A DNA stretch of 64,000 bases from Nitrospirae bacterium YQR-1 (GTDB lineage: Bacteria > Nitrospirota > Thermodesulfovibrionia > Thermodesulfovibrionales > Magnetobacteriaceae), in the NCBI GenBank assembly GCA_039908095.1, contig JAMOBJ010000010.1, positions 30,363 to 94,362 on the forward strand, given 5' to 3'. The notes under the pieces are model-generated. The model was not told the origin of the DNA. It saw only the letters and a list, made by a program, of their open reading frames with translations, and made no database searches. The position numbers and the translations under genes are program-made. Positions 52,833 to 61,720 of the stretch are shown here, in pieces. Positions within the stretch are counted from its first letter, which is position 1. Every line of letters starts with the position of its first letter.

Positions 52833-53321
52833 ATGCAAAAGAATTACAAACATTATTATGATTTCATAACCACTCAATTAGGGAGGGTCTTTTGTATTTT
52901 TTCTGACGGGGTGATTGGAGAGATTACATTTACAGAACCTGAAGGGGTTATATATAGAGAAAGCGGTTCAGCGGTTATTTCAGAACTTAAAGATTATTTT
53001 CATGGCCTGAGAAAAGAATTTACGCCGGGGTTGGTACATGTCTCAGGGATTACACCATTTAGAAAGTCGGTGTATGAGGAGCTTTTAAAAGTACCGTTTG
53101 GTGAGGTTGTAACGTATAAGGAATTAGCGTTAAGAGTTGGCAAGCCCGGCGGGGCCAGGGCGGTGGGGCAGGCCATGAGTGTTAATCCGTTTCCGATAGT
53201 AATCCCCTGCCACAGGGTTATAGCCTCAGACGGCAAACTGGGAGGTTACTCCGAGGGAATTTATATTAAAATAAAACTTCTGGAGTTTGAAAAGTCAAGA
53301 AAAAAATATCAGAATTACTAA
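52833..53321 (+). CDS. ogt: Methylated-DNA--protein-cysteine methyltransferase
   Basis: About 162 residues from the ATG at 52833; a TTG at 52806 is the only more upstream start and is less likely. The C-terminal domain contains PFGEVVTYKELALRVGKPGGARAVGQAMSVNPFPIVIPCHRVI with the acceptor Cys in IPCHRV and the DNA-binding arginine finger region ARAVG. It removes O6-alkyl groups from guanine in a suicide reaction. Monocistronic. Confidence 0.9.
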   Translation: MQKNYKHYYDFITTQLGRVFCIFSDGVIGEITFTEPEGVIYRESGSAVISELKDYFHGLRKEFTPGLVHVSGITPFRKSVYEELLKVPFGEVVTYKELALRVGKPGGARAVGQAMSVNPFPIVIPCHRVIASDGKLGGYSEGIYIKIKLLEFEKSRKKYQNY

Positions 53322-53413
53322 AGACTGACAAACCTGAGGATGTAGTATTGAGCTATTGATTTTAAGAGACAGGTGGATTATTATAGAGGTAACCCTGACT
53401 ACGTCAGAAGACT

Positions 53414-53540
53414 TAGACCAAGTTACAGTCAGAAGTAAACGCAGGCGGCTGGGAGAAAGCGGCGGAGGCGTACTTTTGGGTACGTCAGGGAGCTTTCGAC
53501 GAAGCCAAGAAGTTAGACGATTGAATGCAACTTGGTATTA
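53414..53540. repeat. TAATACC-family palindromic repeat, copy 4
   Basis: 127 bp, the best complete copy. Left arm: CCAAGTTACAGTCAGAAGTA then CGCAGGCGGCTGGGAGAAAGC. Right arm on the other strand: TAATACCAAGTTGCATTCAA then CGTCTAACTTCTTGGCTTCG. The centre folds: AAAGC..CGTAC-TTTTGG-GTACG..GCTTT. The rest of the 53322-53695 gap shows no gene. Confidence 0.85.
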
Positions 53541-53695
53541 GACAGGAAAAACTAAATACCGCTAAGACAAGGGAGTGTGGAAGAAAGTATGAAATTTAAT
53601 CTATCGTTAAAGGCTATGTCCACTGCTTATTTCAATGCCAACGAGTGTTCCGTTTGAACTATGCAAAACATTAACCTTTTACTTAAAGATATGTT

Positions 53696-54025
53696 ATGAA
53701 AACAGACATAGAAATAAAGGGGCAGGCTGTTATATTAAATGTGTCCGGTAAAATAGACCTCTACACTTCCCCTGTATTAAGGGAGACAATGATTTCTCTT
53801 ATAAAGAGAAAAACCGGCATAATTGTGGTCAATTTGAGAGATGTTACAGAGACAGACAGCTCAGGGGTAGCCACGTTTGTAGAGGCGTTAAAGGAGATGT
53901 CTCTGTATGGTGGCAAGTTGCGCTTTGTGTATGTTTCAGTAAGTGTCGTTAAAATTTTTCAATTTTCAAAGCTTGACCTGATTTTTGACATTTATACGGA
54001 TTTGGACAGTGCGGTTGGCGCTTAG
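53696..54025 (+). CDS. STAS-domain protein (MlaB/anti-anti-sigma type)
   Basis: 109 residues. A single STAS domain: VILNVSGKIDLYTSPVLRETM, IIVVNLRDVTETDSSGVATFVEALKEM, with the phospho-acceptor-type Ser in the DSSG loop. Its position directly before an MlaE permease, overlapping it, points to the MlaB role in lipid transport rather than sigma-factor control. No kinase or phosphatase gene is adjacent. Confidence 0.8.
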   Translation: MKTDIEIKGQAVILNVSGKIDLYTSPVLRETMISLIKRKTGIIVVNLRDVTETDSSGVATFVEALKEMSLYGGKLRFVYVSVSVVKIFQFSKLDLIFDIYTDLDSAVGA

Positions 54026-54815
54026 AAAGTTTTTGGCGGTAGTGGGAGGGAAAGCCTTCTCTGTGCGTGAAGTGGTTCATGATGTTTCTGTGCTGGTTAA
54101 TGGGGTGTTTTATTGGTGTCTGGTCTCACCGTTTAAGGGTAAACCGGTACGAGTACGGGCAACAGTGTCGGAGATAGTGAAGGTGGGTTACAATTCGGTT
54201 CCCACGGTGTTGATAATATCTTTTTTTGTAGGGGTGATACTAGCTTTGCAGGCGGCGTATCAGTTAAAAAAGTTTGGAGCGCTTATTTATGTTGCAAACC
54301 TTGTTGGTGTATCTGTGACAAGGGAGCTGGGGCCGATACTGGGTGCGATAATAGTAGCCGGCAGAAGCGGGTCAGCTTTTGCAGCCGAGATTGGCTCAAT
54401 GAAGGCGGCGGAGGAGGTAGATGCGCTTATAAGTATGGGGATTAATCCTATACGGTTTCTGGTAGTGCCCAAGCTTATAGCTCTTATGATTATGCAGCCG
54501 GTGCTGACTGCTATTTTTGATGCAAATGCGATATTTGGCGGGTTTTGTGTTGCCATTACCGAGCTTGAACTTAATTCAGGGCTTTATATAGACCAGACGC
54601 TAAATGCCCTTCAATTAAAGGATTTTTTCACAGGCCTTATGAAAGCATGGGCTTTTGGTGTTGTAATAACCATAGTTGGTGCTTACCACGGTTTTAAAGT
54701 AGAGGGAAGTGCCGAGGAGGTCGGCCTCAGAACTACCGCCTCTGTTGTATCCTCGATTTTTTTAGTCATATTTTTCGATTTTTTCTTCACAGCCCTCTTT
54801 TACTATTTCCTCTGA
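54009..54815 (+). CDS. MlaE-family ABC permease
   Basis: About 268 residues from the GTG at 54009 (a TTG at 53985 is the longer alternative), overlapping the STAS gene. The core VPTVLIISFFVGVILALQAAYQLKKFGA..VANLVGVSVTRELGPILGAIIVAGRSGSAFAAEIGSMKAAEEVDAL is unmistakable for MlaE. It is the membrane subunit of a phospholipid transporter between inner and outer membrane. The usual ATPase (MlaF) and MCE protein (MlaD) do not follow; they must be elsewhere if the system works. Confidence 0.9.
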   Translation: MRLALRKFLAVVGGKAFSVREVVHDVSVLVNGVFYWCLVSPFKGKPVRVRATVSEIVKVGYNSVPTVLIISFFVGVILALQAAYQLKKFGALIYVANLVGVSVTRELGPILGAIIVAGRSGSAFAAEIGSMKAAEEVDALISMGINPIRFLVVPKLIALMIMQPVLTAIFDANAIFGGFCVAITELELNSGLYIDQTLNALQLKDFFTGLMKAWAFGVVITIVGAYHGFKVEGSAEEVGLRTTASVVSSIFLVIFFDFFFTALFYYFL

Positions 54816-54880
54816 TAAAATTAAAAAATATAGAATACCACTTTACAAAGATAACTACTATTTGCTACACTGAGAGTACT

Positions 54881-55534
54881 ATGGCAGTTACTTTACCTGT
54901 TGAGGTATATGACATATTAGAGGAACATGCCGGCAAAGCCGGTTCTAGAGAATTTGTTCGGGCTGTAGAGTCCGTAATAGATGTCGTTTCTCTACAGAGC
55001 AAACTTGAGCTTCGAGATGAACTCACCAGGGAACTTGCTACAAAGACTGATATTACAAGGCTTGACGGCAAAATGGAAACCATAAAAATTGAGCTTGAGA
55101 ACAAAATGGAGACCATAAAAATTGAGCTTGAGAACAAAATGGAAACCATAAAAATTGAGCTTGAGAACAAAATGGAGAAATCCATAGCTGCGCTTGAGAA
55201 TAAAATAGACACATCCATAACTGCGCTTGAGAATAAAATAGACACATCCATAACTGCGCTTGAGAATAAAATAGACACATCCATAACTGCGCTTGAGAAC
55301 AAAATGGAGAAATCCATAGCTGCGCTTGAGAATAAAATAGACACATCCATAACTGCGCTTGAGAATAAAATGGACACATCCATAGCTGCGCTTGAGAATA
55401 AAATGGAGCTATATAAGACAGAAACAGAGTTAAGAATTGAAAGAGCGAGCAAAGAAAACATTAAATGGATGTTTCTGTTTTGGATTGGCCAGTTGGCCGG
55501 ATTTGCCCTGATTTTAAAACTGCTTATTAAGTAA
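54881..55534 (+). CDS. Membrane-anchored coiled-coil protein with 11-residue repeats
   Basis: 217 residues. An N-terminal domain (1-60, VYDILEEHAGKAGSREFVRAVES..) is followed by about eleven 11-residue repeats (METIKIELENK x3, then (M/I)(D/E)(T/K)SI(A/T)ALENK units). Hendecads predict a long right-handed coiled coil. A single C-terminal membrane helix (MFLFWIGQLAGFALILKLLI) anchors it. Resembles DUF1640-type/CCDC90-like proteins that span a compartment as trimeric stalks. Role unknown; 66 bp downstream of mlaE but with no family link to it. Confidence 0.75.
   Translation: MAVTLPVEVYDILEEHAGKAGSREFVRAVESVIDVVSLQSKLELRDELTRELATKTDITRLDGKMETIKIELENKMETIKIELENKMETIKIELENKMEKSIAALENKIDTSITALENKIDTSITALENKIDTSITALENKMEKSIAALENKIDTSITALENKMDTSIAALENKMELYKTETELRIERASKENIKWMFLFWIGQLAGFALILKLLIK
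55071..55407. repeat. 33-bp tandem repeats in the coiled-coil gene
   Basis: Three copies of a 33-bp unit containing ATAAAAATTGAGCTTGAGAA are followed by about seven copies of a related unit containing ACATCCATAACTGCGCTTGA. Copies are nearly identical, so slippage can change stalk length by 11 residues without breaking the frame. Confidence 0.93.
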
Positions 55535-55593
55535 TCATGTACAACACAAGTTATCTGTTATACAGCCCAAAGGTTTTATCGTTAAAAAAAGAG

Positions 55594-56172
55594 TTATAGT
55601 CTCGGTTTAGCAATAATTTCAAGAATTTTCAAATCGAAAAATCTTTTGGAGGCAGCACTGCGTATAATCAAAACCGTATCCGCCCCTCTGCCTGTGCCGG
55701 CTACCGCCAACACTTCAACCCCCTCAGGAATAAGCCCTGCATCTGCTGCCATCATAACAATTTCACAGCACACCTTAGAGCCTTCCCCAAAGCGTCTCAG
55801 AGTTTGTGCCACTATCAATGTCGGATAAAGGCCGTTAAATTTCTGGGAAAAGGCACTCTCCAGCGAATGTGTTACCATAGTTCCGGTATAAACAACAGCT
55901 CCGTTTTGCCGTATCTTTACCGCAACATCCGGCGGTATTTCAAAAGTATTAGCCTCCTTAAAGCCATGGCTATGTGTAACTGCAACCAGGTTTATATCTT
56001 TTCCCTGAAAAGCTTCAGAAAATAAAAGCCCTGTATCACCGCCTGTTGTGGCTACAACCACATGCTTGATGTCCATTTGCGCCGCAGCATCTACAGATAA
56101 TCTCAGACAATCATCAGAGTTTTCTTTTCCTGGTCTTTCAAAATAATATGTCTTTTTTTCAATTGCCGCCAT
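55594..56172 (-). CDS. Pyruvate kinase C-terminal-like (PK_C) protein
   Basis: 192 residues. The whole protein resembles the alpha/beta C-terminal domain of pyruvate kinase: HVVVATTGGDTGLLFSEAFQGKDINLVAVTHSHGF, GAVVYTGTMVTHSLE and GVEVLAVAGTGRGADTVLII. No catalytic barrel is present, so it is not a kinase; a small-molecule-sensing role is likely. The start overlaps the pth stop by 14 bp. Confidence 0.78.
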   Translation of the reverse strand: MAAIEKKTYYFERPGKENSDDCLRLSVDAAAQMDIKHVVVATTGGDTGLLFSEAFQGKDINLVAVTHSHGFKEANTFEIPPDVAVKIRQNGAVVYTGTMVTHSLESAFSQKFNGLYPTLIVAQTLRRFGEGSKVCCEIVMMAADAGLIPEGVEVLAVAGTGRGADTVLIIRSAASKRFFDLKILEIIAKPRL

Positions 56173-56746
56173 CAGGCTGTCCTCCTCTGATATTATAAAT
56201 ATTCATAGCTTTTTGAGGTCCCTCTGCGATTATGCACTCAATAGCTGCTACAGCCTCAGAGACGGCATCAACTATCAGAGGAAACTCTTTAGGAGTAAAC
56301 TTACTCAGTACATAGTCCTCAACTGCAATGTGGGGATCTTTCCCAATGCCTATCTTTACTCTGTAAAAATTATTTGTTCCGGCATGTTCAATTATGGAAG
56401 CAACCCCTTTATGGCCCCCGGAGCCCCCCCCATATTTTATCTTTAACTTACCGGCAGGCATATCAACATCATCTTGAATAACGATGGTCTTATCTGGATC
56501 CATTCTTACCAGCCTGCCAACGGCAGTACCTGATAAATTCATAAAAGTAAGGGGCTTTATAAGGCAAATCTCCTGCCCCGCTATCTGGCATTTGCCGGTA
56601 ATAACAGGCGCCCTGCCGTGCTCTCGACCGCCTTTCATATCAACATTAAAACGCAAAACCAGCTCATCTATCACAGTAAAGCCGACATTATGCCGGGTCT
56701 TTTTGTACTTACAACCAGGATTTCCCAATCCAGTGAGCAGCCACAA
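56159..56746 (-). CDS. pth: Peptidyl-tRNA hydrolase
   Basis: 195 residues: LTGLGNPGCKYKKTRHNVGF with the catalytic His, CLIKPLTFMNLSGTAV, IVIQDDVDMPAGKLKIKYGGGSGGHKGVASI, all active-site motifs. Releases peptides from peptidyl-tRNA. Follows rplY by 2 bp in the conserved order prs-rplY-pth. Confidence 0.94.
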   Translation of the reverse strand: MWLLTGLGNPGCKYKKTRHNVGFTVIDELVLRFNVDMKGGREHGRAPVITGKCQIAGQEICLIKPLTFMNLSGTAVGRLVRMDPDKTIVIQDDVDMPAGKLKIKYGGGSGGHKGVASIIEHAGTNNFYRVKIGIGKDPHIAVEDYVLSKFTPKEFPLIVDAVSEAVAAIECIIAEGPQKAMNIYNIRGGQPDGGN

Positions 56747-56748
56747 GG

Positions 56749-57393
56749 TTATTTCTCCTTACCTTCCTGCTTGCCCTTTTTAATTATCTCAGGTTCTTTT
56801 GTTGTTGTGGTCTCCCCTGCCTGGGCAGACTCAAGCAACGCTGTTGCCGATACAGTGCAGAGCGACTCCCCTGGGTCAGTCAGAACCTTTATTTTCTCTC
56901 CAGCTTTAATATCCGCAACATGCAGGGAATCTCCCAGCTCAAGTCTTGTAACATCGAGTTCAATGTGTGCAGGAATATCATCAGGCAGACTTTCTATTGT
57001 TATCTCCCTTATGCCTGTCTGAAGAAGTCCTCCGTCTCGCTTAACACCAATAGGGGTTCCCTTTAAAATCACGGCAACACTAACCCTTACAGTTTCCTGC
57101 AGGGATATTTCCTGAAAATCCACATGAAGCAGCTCTCCGGTAAGCGGTTCCACCTGATGTTCTTTCATAATGGCAACAGCCGTAGTGCCGTCTGCAAAAT
57201 TGAGGTTCACCAAAATCTGTTCGTGTGCCGAGGCGTTGACAAAAGGAACTAACTCCTTTCTGCTAAAGTGTATCGGGGTGGATTGTCCCTTTCTATACAT
57301 AATGGCGGGAATTATTCCATCTCTGCGATGTGTTCGTGCAGCCCCCTTGCCTACACTCTCTCTCTTTTGTGCGGCTAAATTAACTCTTTCCAT
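56749..57393 (-). CDS. rplY: 50S ribosomal protein L25/general stress protein Ctc
   Basis: 214 residues: L25 N-terminal domain (LAAQKRESVGKGAARTHRRDGIIPAIMYRKGQ..) plus the TL5/Ctc beta domain (IRVSVAV-like VRVSVAVILKGTPIGVKRDGGLLQTGIREI) and a Lys/Glu tail. Binds 5S rRNA. Bases 57223-57299 inside the gene recur exactly, inverted, as the last 77 bases of this window. Confidence 0.93.
   Translation of the reverse strand: MERVNLAAQKRESVGKGAARTHRRDGIIPAIMYRKGQSTPIHFSRKELVPFVNASAHEQILVNLNFADGTTAVAIMKEHQVEPLTGELLHVDFQEISLQETVRVSVAVILKGTPIGVKRDGGLLQTGIREITIESLPDDIPAHIELDVTRLELGDSLHVADIKAGEKIKVLTDPGESLCTVSATALLESAQAGETTTTKEPEIIKKGKQEGKEK
57223..57299 (+). repeat. 77-bp exact repeat, rplY copy
   Basis: Identical over all 77 positions to the reverse complement of 63924-64000. 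Here it is native: it encodes part of L25 in the correct frame on the minus strand. Confidence 0.97.
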
Positions 57394-57443
57394 ACATCCT
57401 CCTCTTATTTAACCCGGAGTATTTAAAACCCCGGCTTTTATCT

Positions 57444-58391
57444 CTATTTGACAAAAAGTGAACTGATAGACGACTCTTCATATATTCTCCTTATCGCCTC
57501 ACCCATGAGAGCGGCAATTGAGAGGACTACCAGTTTTGGGCACATAGCATCCTTACCGTAGGTGGGGATAGTGTTTGTTGTAATGACCTGTTCAATCACG
57601 GAATTGCTGATTCTCTCAATAGCTGGGCCGGAGAGAACGGCATGGGAACATGCGGCATAGACGTTGATGGCTCCGTTGAATTTTAGAATGCTGGCCGCCT
57701 GTACAGTGGTGCCTGCGGTATCAATCATATCGTCCAGTATTAGAACGTCTTTTCCCTGCACCTCTCCAATAACATTTTCTGCAGTGCATTCGTTGGCATT
57801 TTCACGGCGTTTGTCAATAATGGCAAGTGAGCACTTAAGGCGTCTTGCAAAAGACCGTGCCCTTTCAACCCCTCCGGCATCGGGCGATACGATTACAAGG
57901 TTTTTAACCGGAAGATGTTCTTTTATATAATTAAGGAGCACGGGAGTAGCGTAGAGGTGGTCAACAGGAATATTAAAAAATCCCTGTATCTGGCCGGCGT
58001 GTAGATCAATAGTCAGAACTCTGTGGCAGCCTGCGACAGTGATTAAATCAGCTACTAGTTTAGATGAAATCGGTACCCGCGGCTGCACCTTCCTGTCCTG
58101 CCGGGCATAGCCGAAGTATGGAATTACTGCGGTTATTCTGCCGGCTGAGGCTCTCTTTAAAGCGTCAACAATAAGAAGCAGTTCCATTAAATTATTATTA
58201 ACCGGATTACACATTGATTGAATAACAAAAACATCATGGCCCCGGACATTTTCATTGACCTGAACGGAAATCTCGCCATCCCCGAATGTTTTAACTATGG
58301 TGTCGGTAAGCCCGACTCTCAGGAACTCCGCAACTTCCTCAGACAACCGGCGGTTAGAGTTACCGGTAATTATTTTTATCTCTTTTAACAT
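57444..58391 (-). CDS. prs: Ribose-phosphate pyrophosphokinase
   Basis: 315 residues. IKIITGNSNRRLSEEVAEFLRVGL, FVIQSMCNPVNNNLMELLLIVDALKRASAGRITAVIPYFGYARQDRK, VIVSPDAGGVERARSFARRL-type segment and the PRPP loop VLILDDMIDTAGTT. Makes PRPP from ribose 5-phosphate and ATP. Start of the prs-rplY-pth operon, directly after the tRNA-Gln gene. Confidence 0.96.
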   Translation of the reverse strand: MLKEIKIITGNSNRRLSEEVAEFLRVGLTDTIVKTFGDGEISVQVNENVRGHDVFVIQSMCNPVNNNLMELLLIVDALKRASAGRITAVIPYFGYARQDRKVQPRVPISSKLVADLITVAGCHRVLTIDLHAGQIQGFFNIPVDHLYATPVLLNYIKEHLPVKNLVIVSPDAGGVERARSFARRLKCSLAIIDKRRENANECTAENVIGEVQGKDVLILDDMIDTAGTTVQAASILKFNGAINVYAACSHAVLSGPAIERISNSVIEQVITTNTIPTYGKDAMCPKLVVLSIAALMGEAIRRIYEESSISSLFVK

Positions 58392-58494
58392 GCCGCTCTC
58401 CTCTATTTAAGGTAATTCCTTAATAATTATGTGCTAAAGTGTTCTGTACTAACCACCCTGGGCAGCTTCCCACCGGCAGCCCTGCCGGATAATA

Positions 58495-58569
58495 TGGCTG
58501 GGGCGGGAGGATTCGAACCTCCAGATGGGAGATCCAAAGTCTCCTGACTTGCCGTTTGTCGACGCCCCA
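58495..58569 (-). tRNA. tRNA-Gln (anticodon TTG)
   Basis: 75 nt including an encoded CCA end. Acceptor TGGGGCG (58569-58563) pairs with CGCCCCA (58505-58499). The anticodon arm is GGAGA-CTTTGGA-TCTCC with anticodon TTG, and the T arm is GGAGG-TTCGAAT-CCTCC. Precedes prs, a common arrangement. Confidence 0.95.
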
Positions 58570-58652
58570 ACAGCTTGTCTTTATAACCCATAGAGCGGTA
58601 TTGTATATAAACAGCAGTAGAATTGTCAAAATATCATCATTATTTTTTATGT

Positions 58653-58796
58653 AGTACCAGGTTGCATTCATTCGATTAACTTTGTTGGCTTCATCTAAAG
58701 CTCCGGGGCGTGCTCTCCTCTAAAGGGGAATCCCCTGTAAGGGGAGGCGCCGCTTTCTCCCAGCAGCCTCGTTACTCTTTTGACTGCAACCTGGTT
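58653..58796. repeat. TAATACC-family palindromic repeat, copy 5
   Basis: 144 bp, opposite orientation to copy 4. Left arm AGTACCAGGTTGCATTCATT and ATTAACTTTGTTGGCTTCATC; right arm on the other strand AACCAGGTTGCAGTCAAAAG and GTAACGAGGCTGCTGGGAGAAAGC. The centre has an extra CTCTAAAGGGGAATCCCC palindrome. It separates the tRNA/prs unit from the ppdK promoter. Confidence 0.8.
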
Positions 58797-58859
58797 GAGA
58801 CCCTGAATTGAAAAAAAATAAAAAAATGTTGAAAAAACTTTTTATAAATAAAAAACATA

Positions 58860-58889
58860 TTGAAACTTGTTGTAAAGATATATTATAAT
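58860..58889 (+). promoter_or_regulatory. Probable sigma-70 promoter of ppdK
   Basis: TTGAAA (58860-58865) and TATAAT (58884-58889), spacer 18 bp, in an AT-rich stretch 68 bp before the ppdK ATG. A strong SD (GGAGGAG, 58943-58949) follows. Confidence 0.6.
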
Positions 58890-58956
58890 GTGCCGTTTGG
58901 ATGTGAGAGCTAAGTTATTAATAATCAATACCAAAAATAAGTAGGAGGAGAAGTGT

Positions 58957-61611
58957 ATGTCAAAGAAGTGGGTTTATTTTTTTGGAGATGGTAAGGCTGA
59001 CGGAGACGGTACAATGAAGGACCTTCTCGGCGGTAAGGGAGCCGGTCTTTCCGAGATGACCAAGCTCGGGATTCCTGTGCCCCCAGGTTTTACAATTACC
59101 ACGGAGGCTTGTAATGAGTATTTCGTAAACGGCGCAAAGTATCCGGATGGCATGTGGGATCAGGCGATGGAAGACCTTAAAAAGGTTGAGGCAATCATGA
59201 ACCTGAAGTTCGGTGATCCTGACAGGCCCCTTCTGGTATCAGTGCGCTCGGGCGCTAAGTTTTCTATGCCGGGTATGATGGACACAGTTTTAAACCTCGG
59301 TCTTACCGATGCTACTATCAAAGGTATTATCGCAAGATCAGGTAATGAAAAATTCGCTTACGACGCTTACAGACGTTTTATCACCATGTTTGCTTCAATA
59401 GTTATGGGCGTTGACAGAATGAAGTTTGAGCACGTTCTGGATGAGGTAAAAGACAAGTCAAAAGTAAAGTACGATGCAGACCTAAACGTAGAGCAGTTAA
59501 AAGACTTGGTAGTTAAGTTTAAGGCCCTTTACAAAAAGGAAACCAAACAGGACTTTCCACAGGATTCCATGGACCAGTTGAAGGCTGCCATTGACGCAGT
59601 GTTTAACTCATGGAACGGAGAGCGTGCTAAGACCTACAGAAAACTCAATGGAATTCCCGATGACCTCGGTACTGCTGTAAACATATGCACTATGGTGTTT
59701 GGCAACATGGGTGACACATCTGGAACAGGTGTTGCGTTTACCAGAAACCCTTCCACCGGTGAGAACAAGTTCTACGGCGAATGTTTGATTAACGCCCAGG
59801 GCGAGGACGTTGTGGCTGGTATTCGTACCCCTATGCCTGTTGAGGATCTTAAGAAAGACATGCCGGAAGCGTACAACCACCTCATGGATATCTATAAAAA
59901 ACTGGAGCTTCACTACAATGACATGCTCGATCTGGAGTTTACGATTGAAGAGAAAAAGCTCTTCATGCTTCAGGTTAGAGTAGGTAAGAGAACGGCGGCG
60001 GCGGCTTTAAAAATAGCCATGGACTTAGTGGATGAGAAAAAGATAAGCAAAGAGACGGCGGTTTTAAGAGTAGAGCCTCCGCAGCTTGACCAGTTCTTAC
60101 ACCCGATGATAGACCCTAAGGCAAAACTTAACAAGGTAGCCAAGGGACTACCGGCCTCACCTGGAGCAGCCGTAGGAAAGATAGTGTTTACAGCAAAGGA
60201 CGCAGAGGATTGGGCGGAGAAGAAAGAGAAAGTTATACTTGTCAGACTTGAGACCTCCCCCGAGGATATTGGTGGAATGCACGCAGCCCAGGGAATTCTG
60301 ACAGCCCGCGGCGGTATGACCTCGCACGCTGCTGTTGTTGCAAGAGGTATGGGGAAACCCTGTGTAGCCGGTTGCGGCGACCTCGTAATAGACTCTAAGA
60401 AAAAGACCCTCAACGTAAAAGGCAACAGCTTAAAAGAGGGTGACATGTTGACTATAAACGGTTCAACCGGTGATATCATTATCGGTGAAACCAAACTCAT
60501 CGAGCCTGCAATAACCGGCGACTTCGCAAAGTTTATGACCTGGGTGGATGAGTGCAGAACGATGGGTGTAAGAGCCAATGCCGACACTCCTCATGATGCG
60601 GAAGTTGCACTTAAGTTTGGAGCGGAAGGAATCGGCCTTTGCAGAACAGAACATATGTTCTTTGAAGAAGACAGAATCAAGGCAGTGCGAGAGATGATTC
60701 TTGCCGATGACGAGGAAGGCAGACGTAAAGCACTGAAGAAAATTCTCCCAATGCAGAAGAAAGACTTCAAGGGAATCTTTAAAGTCATGAAGGGCAAACC
60801 GGTTACAATAAGACTTTTGGATCCACCCCTCCATGAGTTTCTCCCACACACAAAGAAAGAGATTGACGGACTTGCTAAGGAGATGGGAGTATCAGCAGCA
60901 AAACTTAATGAAAGAAACGAGGCACTTCACGAGTTCAACCCGATGCTCGGACACAGGGGTTGCAGACTTGGCGTAACTTATCCTGAAATGTATGAAATTC
61001 AGGTACAGGCAATTATGGAAGCCGCCTGCGATCTTAAGAAAGAGGGCCAGGAAGTAATACCTGAGATAATGATCCCTCTGGTAGCGGTTCCTGAGGAGTT
61101 TAAGAAACTTAAAGAGATGACCATAAAGACCTGCGAGTCGGTTATGGAAAAGGCAAAAGTGAATGTGGAGTACTTAATCGGAACAATGATTGAGCTTCCG
61201 CGTGCAGCGATTGTAGCCGATAAAATAGCTGAGGATGCAGATTTCTTCTCATTTGGTACCAACGACCTTACACAGACCACCTTTGGCTTAAGCCGTGACG
61301 ACGCCGGAAGGTTTTTACCATTTTATGTAGAGAAGAAGGTACTTCCTGATGATCCTTTCGTAACCATAGACATCGGCGGAGTTGGCCAGCTCGTAAAAAT
61401 GGGTATTGAAAAGGGGCGTTCCACTAAGCCTAAACTCAAAGTAGGTATCTGTGGAGAGCACGGCGGAGAGGCAAGATCAGTGGAGTTTTGCTTTAACGTA
61501 GGAATGGACTATGTAAGCTGCTCACCTTTCAGGTTACCGCTGGCAAGACTTGCGGCGGCACAGGCTGCACTTAAGAAAAAGACCGGTAAAACAGCTTCAA
61601 CCACTGCGTAA
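58957..61611 (+). CDS. ppdK: Pyruvate, phosphate dikinase
   Basis: 884 residues. N-terminal ATP-grasp (GGKGAGLSEMTKLGIPVPPGFTITTEAC), swivelling domain with the phospho-His in GGMTSHAAVVARGMGKPCVAG (about 445-465) and the C-terminal PEP barrel with FGTNDLTQTTFG and KVGICGEHGGE, where the Cys is the acid/base. Reversibly converts pyruvate, ATP and Pi to PEP, AMP and PPi. With the PPi-dependent phosphofructokinase 1.4 kb away it suggests a PPi-based reversible glycolysis. Own promoter and terminator. Confidence 0.97.
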   Translation: MSKKWVYFFGDGKADGDGTMKDLLGGKGAGLSEMTKLGIPVPPGFTITTEACNEYFVNGAKYPDGMWDQAMEDLKKVEAIMNLKFGDPDRPLLVSVRSGAKFSMPGMMDTVLNLGLTDATIKGIIARSGNEKFAYDAYRRFITMFASIVMGVDRMKFEHVLDEVKDKSKVKYDADLNVEQLKDLVVKFKALYKKETKQDFPQDSMDQLKAAIDAVFNSWNGERAKTYRKLNGIPDDLGTAVNICTMVFGNMGDTSGTGVAFTRNPSTGENKFYGECLINAQGEDVVAGIRTPMPVEDLKKDMPEAYNHLMDIYKKLELHYNDMLDLEFTIEEKKLFMLQVRVGKRTAAAALKIAMDLVDEKKISKETAVLRVEPPQLDQFLHPMIDPKAKLNKVAKGLPASPGAAVGKIVFTAKDAEDWAEKKEKVILVRLETSPEDIGGMHAAQGILTARGGMTSHAAVVARGMGKPCVAGCGDLVIDSKKKTLNVKGNSLKEGDMLTINGSTGDIIIGETKLIEPAITGDFAKFMTWVDECRTMGVRANADTPHDAEVALKFGAEGIGLCRTEHMFFEEDRIKAVREMILADDEEGRRKALKKILPMQKKDFKGIFKVMKGKPVTIRLLDPPLHEFLPHTKKEIDGLAKEMGVSAAKLNERNEALHEFNPMLGHRGCRLGVTYPEMYEIQVQAIMEAACDLKKEGQEVIPEIMIPLVAVPEEFKKLKEMTIKTCESVMEKAKVNVEYLIGTMIELPRAAIVADKIAEDADFFSFGTNDLTQTTFGLSRDDAGRFLPFYVEKKVLPDDPFVTIDIGGVGQLVKMGIEKGRSTKPKLKVGICGEHGGEARSVEFCFNVGMDYVSCSPFRLPLARLAAAQAALKKKTGKTASTTA

Positions 61612-61635
61612 TACGGTTTAACTGTTATATTGTTG

Positions 61636-61668
61636 AAAGGGGGGAAGGTTATGCTTTCCCCCTTTTTT
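61636..61668 (+). terminator. Terminator of ppdK
   Basis: AAAGGGGGGAAGG pairs with CTTTCCCCCTTT across a TTATG loop, then a T run. It lies 25 bp after the ppdK stop. Confidence 0.88.
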
Positions 61669-61720
61669 ATTTGTATCGGCTTTAGATATAATAAGGTAAA
61701 AATAGCAGAGGACTGAGAGA

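Noticed and set aside
55071..55407. 33-bp repeats resembling CRISPR repeats
   Set aside because: Direct head-to-tail repeats without spacers, in frame inside the coiled-coil gene. The long antisense frame over them is a shadow.
57170..57412. ORF antisense to rplY sharing residues with the PFP N-terminus
   Set aside because: The match is due to the 77-bp duplicated DNA, not protein homology; it is a shadow of rplY.
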